Shown piece by piece: positions 58,136 through 64,000 of a DNA stretch of 64,000 bases. Origin of the DNA: Mnemiopsis leidyi (Eukaryota; Ctenophora; Tentaculata; Lobata; Bolinopsidae); contig JH154983.1 in assembly GCA_000226015.1 (NCBI GenBank), forward strand, positions 78,670 through 142,669. The letters run 5' to 3'. The position numbers and the translations under genes are program-made. The notes below the pieces were generated by a model. That model was not told the DNA's origin and made no database searches. It saw only the letters and a list, made by a program, of their open reading frames with translations. Numbering within the stretch: the stretch's first letter is position 1; every line of letters starts with the position of its first letter.

Positions 58136-58384
58136 CTAATTAGGTCCGGCAGTGAGGGATTCGTCCGTAGTGTTGAAGTAGACGAAGCAAGGGCACTTCT
58201 TGCTGCGGTTCTTCGAGCATCTCCAGGTGGTGATGGAAGAGGTTGTTCTGTCTTTGCAGAGATTGTAGGTGAATCCATCTGTGTAAAGGAGGTGTTGGAA
58301 TTTGGAAACCACGTTGTCGCAATGAGGAATTGGCTGAAGGCAACCATAACGATAAATCAATAATTCTATAGTTCCATGACTCAT
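58136..58384 (-). pseudogene. FLYWCH-type zinc-finger fragment
   Basis: The minus strand encodes 82 residues with the FLYWCH layout: VSKFQHLLYTDGFTYNLCKD, then TTWRCSKNRSKKCPCFVYFN. The aromatic-Gly-Tyr, Trp-x-Cys and spaced Cys positions are visible; the final His-x-His is not clear (a stop follows TAGPN). FLYWCH fingers occur in Mutator-like transposases and in some host DNA-binding proteins. A possible acceptor (CTTCAG) lies just before PIPHCDN, so it could be one exon. No neighbour supports an intact gene. Confidence 0.5.
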
Positions 58385-58399
58385 ATTTAAGCTTTTTTC

Positions 58400-59130
58400 G
58401 GCGTGTTAATGCGGCATTTGTCGGGTAGGGTTCACATAAAAGGACTTGATCTCCGCCATCTCACATGAACCTAAATATAAAAATAGTACCTGCAAGTGGT
58501 CACGTGATCAATGGAAAAGTTCGTAACAGCAGCCAACCTAAGTATGAACAAAGATTCCACCAACGACTTCAAACGGCCTCAAACAGTTTTATGTCATATC
58601 CCAAAAATTGAATTACTTTCCTCATCCTTCTACAGTTTTTTTAGTTTCAGTGCGCAACTTTTTACACCGTGCTTCATTTATGTGTTCTCCATAGCTCGAT
58701 TTTTACATTCCATTTCCATTTCAACCCACAACTTCGCTGATATATTAATGCACGCTGTTCCATCTTATATTATTTTCTATTCTATTCTTATATTATTTTC
58801 TATTCGCAGGTCTGCATCTTTTTTTCAGCATTCGGCTATTCTACCTCGTAAGTTCGTCTCTTCGGGCAGTCAAAACCCCTAATTTCTCTACTTGATAAGC
58901 CCTTAACCACAATCACCCTCTGATTCCCATAACCTTTTATTTGATGGGTTGACTAAATTCTTCTATCACCTTATTCTATCGCGTGACCAGCTTGTCCCTG
59001 TTCACTCCTGGTTTTCACTTTCTTTGGCTCGATTCTTATGCATAATCATGCATTACCTTTACCTTGTTACCTCAATTTGATATTCTAGCACTGCCTAATA
59101 ATCCCCAAAACATGCCATCTCCCGTCATCG
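58400..59130. other. Gene-free spacer before the third gene-linked purine array
   Basis: AT-rich. A 123-codon open frame at 58511-58882 is made of hydrophobic and Ser/Phe-rich residues and shows no domain or splice context that would support it. Confidence 0.4.
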
Positions 59131-59132
59131 CA

Positions 59133-59937
59133 TGAAGATAGAGTGGAGAGTGAATTGAACAGGAAGGAAGACTGAAGAGAGCAAAGAAGAGAGAAAGGGA
59201 ATGTGAAGAGCGCAAAAAAGAGAGGAATGGAGAGTGGAAAGAACGAAGAGGAGAGGAAAGAAGAAAGGAGAGAGCAAAGAGGAGAGGAAGCGAAAGTTGG
59301 GACAGCAAATAAGAGAAGAGGAAATAATTGAGTGGAGAGAGCAGATAGGCGAGAACGGGAGAGTGGAGAGAGCAAAGAGGAGAGGAAGGGAGAGTGGAGA
59401 GAGCAAAGAGGAGATAAAGGGAAAGTGGTGAGAGTAAAGAGGAGAGGATGGGAGAGTCATGGATAGCGCAATTAGGAGGGGAAGAGAGAGTGGAGAGAGC
59501 AAAGAGGAGAGGAAGAGAGAGCAAAGAAGAGAAAAAGGGAGAATGGAGAGAGAAAAAAGGAGAGGAAGTGAGAGTGGAATTGGAGCAAAGAGGAGAGGAA
59601 GGGAAAGTGAAGAGAGCAAAGAGGAAAGGAAGGGAGAGTGGAGAGAGTAAAGAGGAGTGGAAGAGACAGCAAAGAAGGGAGGGTGGGAGAATAGATGCAT
59701 ATAAAATAGGAGGAGAAGGGAAGTGGAGAGAGCAAAGAGGAGAGTATGGAAGAGTGAAGAGAGCAAAGAGGAAAGGAAGGGAGAGTGGAGAGAACAAAGA
59801 GGCAAGAAGGAAGGGCGGATAGAGCAAAGAGAAAAGGAAGGGGTATTGGAGAGAGCAAAGGGGAGAAGAAGGAAGGGTGGAGCTGAGAGAGCAAAGAGAG
59901 GAAATAATTGAGTGGAGAGAGCAAATAGGAGGGAAAG
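59133..59937. repeat. Purine-rich minisatellite, 31-bp unit, array 4
   Basis: About 0.8 kb of the same unit. Clean neighbouring units are 31 bp apart (CAAAGAGG at 59373 and 59404). It stands before gene C as arrays 1 and 2 stand before A and B, but is shorter and ends in different sequence. Confidence 0.95.
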
Positions 59938-60107
59938 GCCCCCTCCTCCGTTAACGGGCCTGCGTCGTGGCCTTCGGTCCCTCCTTGTCGTTGGAAAAGG
60001 GGGACCTTCTTGGTCCCTGCAGTCCCTGGCAAGGAGGGCGGGAGTTTTTTCCCCGGTCGCGCTTGCCAGCGCTATAGTATATTTATGTCGAGCTAAAAAA
60101 ACCTTTT

Positions 60108-60690
60108 TTATCAGCTGACCGACAGGTTACCACATCGAAACCCTAAGCTGTATTAATGGTGGGGCAGCAGAGTCACCGCGGTACCGCTTATTTATTCTGC
60201 AAAATAAATATCGGAATATGTACTGACCTCATCACACATATTCTTTTTACGTTTCATCATGACTATGCATTATGGAATTCCTTCATCATTTTGTTCGATG
60301 AGTTAAGGCAGGTCATATATATTTATTTACCAGGGGTTGTGATATAAGAATGGGACAGCAGCGTCTTCATCTTGAAATATTTTACAAAAGATTTTGATAA
60401 TTTGTTGTCCCACAATAGTTTGGGTGTCCTCCCTCACCTAATATTGGGTGAGGATACATATATTTTGTCTAGAAAGAAGCATTTGTAATCAGCTGACCGA
60501 CAGGTAACCTCATCGAAATCCCGGAGTTGCACCGCTTATTTGTTCTGCGAAATATATCGGAATATATACTCCCCTTATCGCATATTCTTTTTTCGTTTCA
60601 TCATGACTATATATGTATTATAGAATGTATTATAGAATTCCTTTATGACTTTGTTCGATGAGGTAAGGGAGGTCATATATAAACATCTTC
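60108..60690 (+). promoter_or_regulatory. Tandemly doubled promoter block of gene C
   Basis: The upstream block occurs twice: 60108-60322 and 60488-60690, starting CAGCTGACCGACAGGT and ending in a TATA-like stretch (TCATATATATTTATT, then TCATATATAAACATC). Only the second keeps the GAGGTAAGGGAGG context with TATATAAA at 60676-60683. Genes A and B have one copy of this end. Confidence 0.5.
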
Positions 60691-61807
60691 TTGCAGCCCG
60701 GAAGGATGGTATCACCAGCAAGTGAGCAACACGCGTTTGGACGGAGCCCTTATTTACTTTTACTGATTTCACCTTATCAGCCTGACTTTTATATTTGTCA
60801 ATTCGTGGCCATATTATCATTATAGTAATTATAATGGCCACATTTTCACTTAAATATATAATATTAATATGGGTGATATCATTTTTGTAATATTTTTTAC
60901 CCAAATTTTTTTGCGATTTTACTGAAATTCGGTCAAAAAAATAGGTCCACCGGTCCACGTTTAAATTTTAACTAAATTATTTGGGCGGAGGCAATCGCAT
61001 GAAAGATTGCCCTGAAATTAATTGGAATAATCTAATTCTAATGTCACGCGCAATTGTAATTGGCGCTGTAAAACTTTAAACATGGTAATAGATAAAAAAT
61101 GAGAAGATTATTTTGGAATGGAACAGGTCGTAGAAAAAACAATTTCCTCCTAAAATATATGGACATTTTTTGGTCAAATATATAAGAATGGTACTCAGGC
61201 GTTATGGTAAGGGTTATTGGCAAGTGGTTTATTCCGTTATTGGCTTTTGCGTTTTTCACCCATATATTTAAGTAAATTAAATTTAGCACTTATGGAACAA
61301 GGGGGTTATTGGCTGCCGCGATTTTACCAGTTTCTCAAAACGTAAAAACTCAGCCAAAATACAACGGAACCTATTTTGTGTTCGGGAAAAATGGTATACA
61401 ATTAGCTATGCCTAAAGTATATTGTGTCAAATAGAACTATAAAACTATAACGTAAGTAGTTTGTTGTTGATATAAAGACGAAGGATGGTGGCCAAGTTAT
61501 TGACTTAGGAGAAAAATTATTTTGTCAAATGATCATCAACTTTCTGAAAATTTTTCAATGCATTTGACCTTTGGCTATCTGCTCTGCCCCTGCCTTAACA
61601 GCTCATTCGATCATACTCATACAGTCATACGTTAATTGCGTAAAGCTTAATGAAACTTAGCCTTAATTGTGACCGCGAGAAGGGCTAGGTTAGTATTCTA
61701 GGTAAGATAAGAACTAGAAGTGTAAGATTTAAAAACTACTGGCTAACAGCTCTTTTTAGTTTAATTACATTTACATGACTAATAAATCATATTGAGATAT
61801 TCATAGC

Positions 61808-63962
61808 ATGTTGTTGCAGAATTTTGGCTCTGGTTCTGCGTTTGTGAAGAGTGTTACAATCACTACATTGCTATTATTCATCATGGTTCTTGATGTTAAT
61901 TGCTCTTCAGAGTCGTGTAAGTATATTTACAGGTACAATTGTATGAGGTGGAATCCACAATTGGAAGATCACATCCACCTGGTGGATGTGATCTTCTTAG
62001 AAATAATCTTTATACTTATTGAATATTGAATTGAAATATAAAGGGTTCGTCCATTAAGCCTCAAATGTATAGACTGGGCTGATAAGAAGCCTAACAGTAC
62101 CAGCGCGTACTATCAAGAAATTCCCTAAAACCAATCTACTAATTCTATCGATCGCAAAAATGTATGAATTGATACAACTTCGCAGGGAGTCAGTTTGAAA
62201 ACGATTGCTATTATGAAAAGTGTGAAGCTGATATCGATCCATCTCTGAGTGGGATCGACTTATACAACATAACAGTACTGTTGAAGTATGCTAGAAATAA
62301 CGACCTTCGTGGAACTACAAAGCAGATATCCTTCTTCAATGAAAATGGTACTATTCAGCATATGGATGCGACGATATAATTCTAAATACGCGTACGTCAA
62401 AATTCGTTGGAAGTAATCGAGTCGACCAATCAATGTTTCTAATTCTATCTTCATTTTGAGAAACACTATCTCCTATTAAAGCTATTTTCCTTCTCCTCCC
62501 AAGAGTTCTGACGTCCTTATAAGGTAATAAAAGTATTAAGATTGGATGTAACACACAAAAACCAAGTTGGTCCTATATGAATGCCGACTTTCATAAGAAC
62601 TAATTAGAATCACTAATATTCTTATTTCTGCATTTCAGGAACTTTGGAAGACTATGCTTTGTTTTTGGATGGGCAAACGCAAATGACAAGGCTTGGGCAT
62701 GATGGCTCGAAATGCTATATTACTCGACCTGTGATAAAGGAGAGCAGCGTCTCAGGGGAGACTGCACTGATCGCATTGACCATCAGTGATCAGTTTATTT
62801 CGATGACAATCAATGGTATGAACTATGAACTAGGAGCTGCAGTAGGTCCGGTATCCGGTGAACTTTAACTCAATTCGGTCAGGGCTGGTTTTATTTCCAA
62901 AATTCTCCGGATCGGACCTAAAACTTCAAAATTTTCCAATTCTTGCTAATTATTTGCCCGGAATCGCCGGCTATAATGTGATCCACTTGAAGTTGAGATT
63001 CGTAATCGTAGCCTTAGGCTGTCCCAGCTTGTAAGTGAGCATGCTACAAGCGATCTTAAACCAGATAACCTATCAGGCCAGTGCCCAAACTGATCTCTCG
63101 GTGCCCAAACTGAAATTTTATTTGCCCAAATTGAACACCTCACTATGACTATCGAGACTGGGAAAAGACCGAAATGAGGTACTTTGTCGTACTCGGACTG
63201 TCTGTCTTATCAGAACCCGCTAATAAACTTCTAATTGACAATACCACTCGTTACTTATTTCTTTCGATAGCGACGACTAAGCACACAGCTTCTAATTCTT
63301 AGTTATGTCTATGAATAGGACTATAAGGTAAATAAGCATCTTTTTTGTAACAATTTTTTGTGGTAACAAAAAAGATGCTTTCATACCTTACACTTACAGT
63401 CCTATTTATAAATAAGAATTCGAAGGATGCCCTCTTTTGAGTTCCATCACAAAACTTCTAATGTTCGGACCTTTTTTTCACCTGATCCTGACATTCATCT
63501 TTGCCATCCATGCCTCCCTTGAAAATTGAAGGCCCAATCCAGTATTCAGTCGGGTTTGGTCCGGTTACCAAAATCCCGATCCAGTCGGCTCCTACTACGA
63601 AATACATTAATCAGACTATAAAAGTTATTATTAAACAAAATTGCTTCTAAGCTCTCAATCAACGAGGAGAGATTTACCTTCGTTAAGTTTATGCGAAGCA
63701 CATTGTTAACACGGTTCTAAAACTTGAACAAAATTGAGCAGAAGTCATACTCATACAGCGAATTGACGAGCAGTTAAATCGATCTAATATATTACCATAT
63801 TACCAGGCAAAGATCCTAGAATAGGTGGATCCAACAATCCATACCCTCGAGGTTTGCCGGACAGCCAAGCATGTGCTCACGAGCCCCAAAAGTACAGCAA
63901 ATTCGAATTCCAATCTGATGGACCAATACAAGGACCTGTATCATACCGCATACTATATCCAG
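61808..63962 (+). CDS. Secreted modular protein C, 5' part (signal peptide and N module)
   Basis: Four exons, all phase 1: 61808-61916 (signal peptide, core TTLLLFIMVLDVNC), 62186-62347, 62639-62815 and 63807-63962. They encode the leader and one full N module ([62 protein letters not shown]). The gene runs out of the window; by analogy with A and B, TSP1 exons should follow. The last intron carries a foldback insertion absent from A and B. Confidence 0.85.
63289..63462. mobile_element. Foldback insertion in gene C intron, 8-bp direct repeats
   Basis: Copies A (about 25075-25100) and B (about 40235-40260) have one CTTCTAAT at this point. Copy C has it twice, at 63289-63296 and 63455-63462, with about 158 bp between. 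About 120 bp of that (63297-63418) is an imperfect hairpin, e.g. AAGCATCTTTTTTGT against ACAAAAAAGATGCTT, with TTCTTA and TAAGAA at its ends. Confidence 0.7.
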
Positions 63963-64000
63963 GTAAAAGAAAGTGACTGTGCTTGAAAAACTTATACCCC

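Noticed and set aside
58511-58882. A 123-codon plus-strand frame
   Set aside because: Ser/Phe/Ile-rich without a domain; no splice or promoter support.
59072-60032. Minus- and plus-strand frames over array 4 (and 55105-55495 over array 3)
   Set aside because: Low-complexity translation of the 31-bp repeat.

Overview
The window is animal nuclear DNA. It carries spliced genes with GT-AG introns, an axonemal dynein heavy chain, two intronless seven-helix receptors, and secreted proteins built from thrombospondin type 1 (TSP1) and Ig-like domains. It also holds CR1/L2-type LINEs and many short repeats. AT-rich introns, intronless receptors and small Cys-rich secreted modules fit an early-branching metazoan, perhaps a cnidarian. 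That placement is inference, and no single gene proves it. I saw no convincing tRNA, rRNA or CRISPR array. Gaps of N lie at 46274-46284 and 56776-56786, with a single n at 56851.

Layout. (1) 1-243 is a CACT microsatellite. (2) 464-15012 (+) is the 3' half of an outer-arm dynein heavy chain of the DNAH5/DNAH8 type, read as 23 exons that keep phase except for one extra T. A same-strand intronless GPCR (5069-6004) is nested in its 3-kb intron. (3) 15808-17058 (-) is a second intronless GPCR with unusual motifs, convergent with the dynein gene. (4) From about 18 kb to the end, one locus is present three times: copy A 23595-30918, copy B 38685-48172 with a further cassette to 52276, and copy C 61808 to beyond the window. 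Each copy is preceded by a purine-rich minisatellite of 31-bp units (19.8-22.1, 34.7-36.9 and 59.1-59.9 kb) and a shared TATA-containing upstream block.

The A/B/C family is the most interesting part. Each gene starts with a signal-peptide exon, then a three-exon beta-rich module (N module), then TSP1 exons, an eight-cysteine module, and either three Ig-like exons or a single-exon C-terminal module. Every intron before the Ig-like exons is phase 1, so exons can be added, lost or swapped without breaking the frame, and the copies show this. Copy A has four Cys-rich exons in a row. Copy B has two N modules joined by a chimeric TSP1/leader exon. The B locus carries both types of 3' end. My exon sets give 799 codons for A and 724 for B, with the frame intact. 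A rapidly remodelled family of secreted modular proteins, perhaps recognition, adhesion or defence factors, is a reasonable hypothesis; the sequence does not show the function.

Mobile DNA: a 60-90 bp family with imperfect terminal inverted repeats and 8-bp target duplications (one with an empty site in the paralogous copy), several foldback insertions, four CR1/L2-type LINE fragments, a broken LTR-like fragment, and a FLYWCH zinc-finger fragment that may derive from a Mutator-like transposase.
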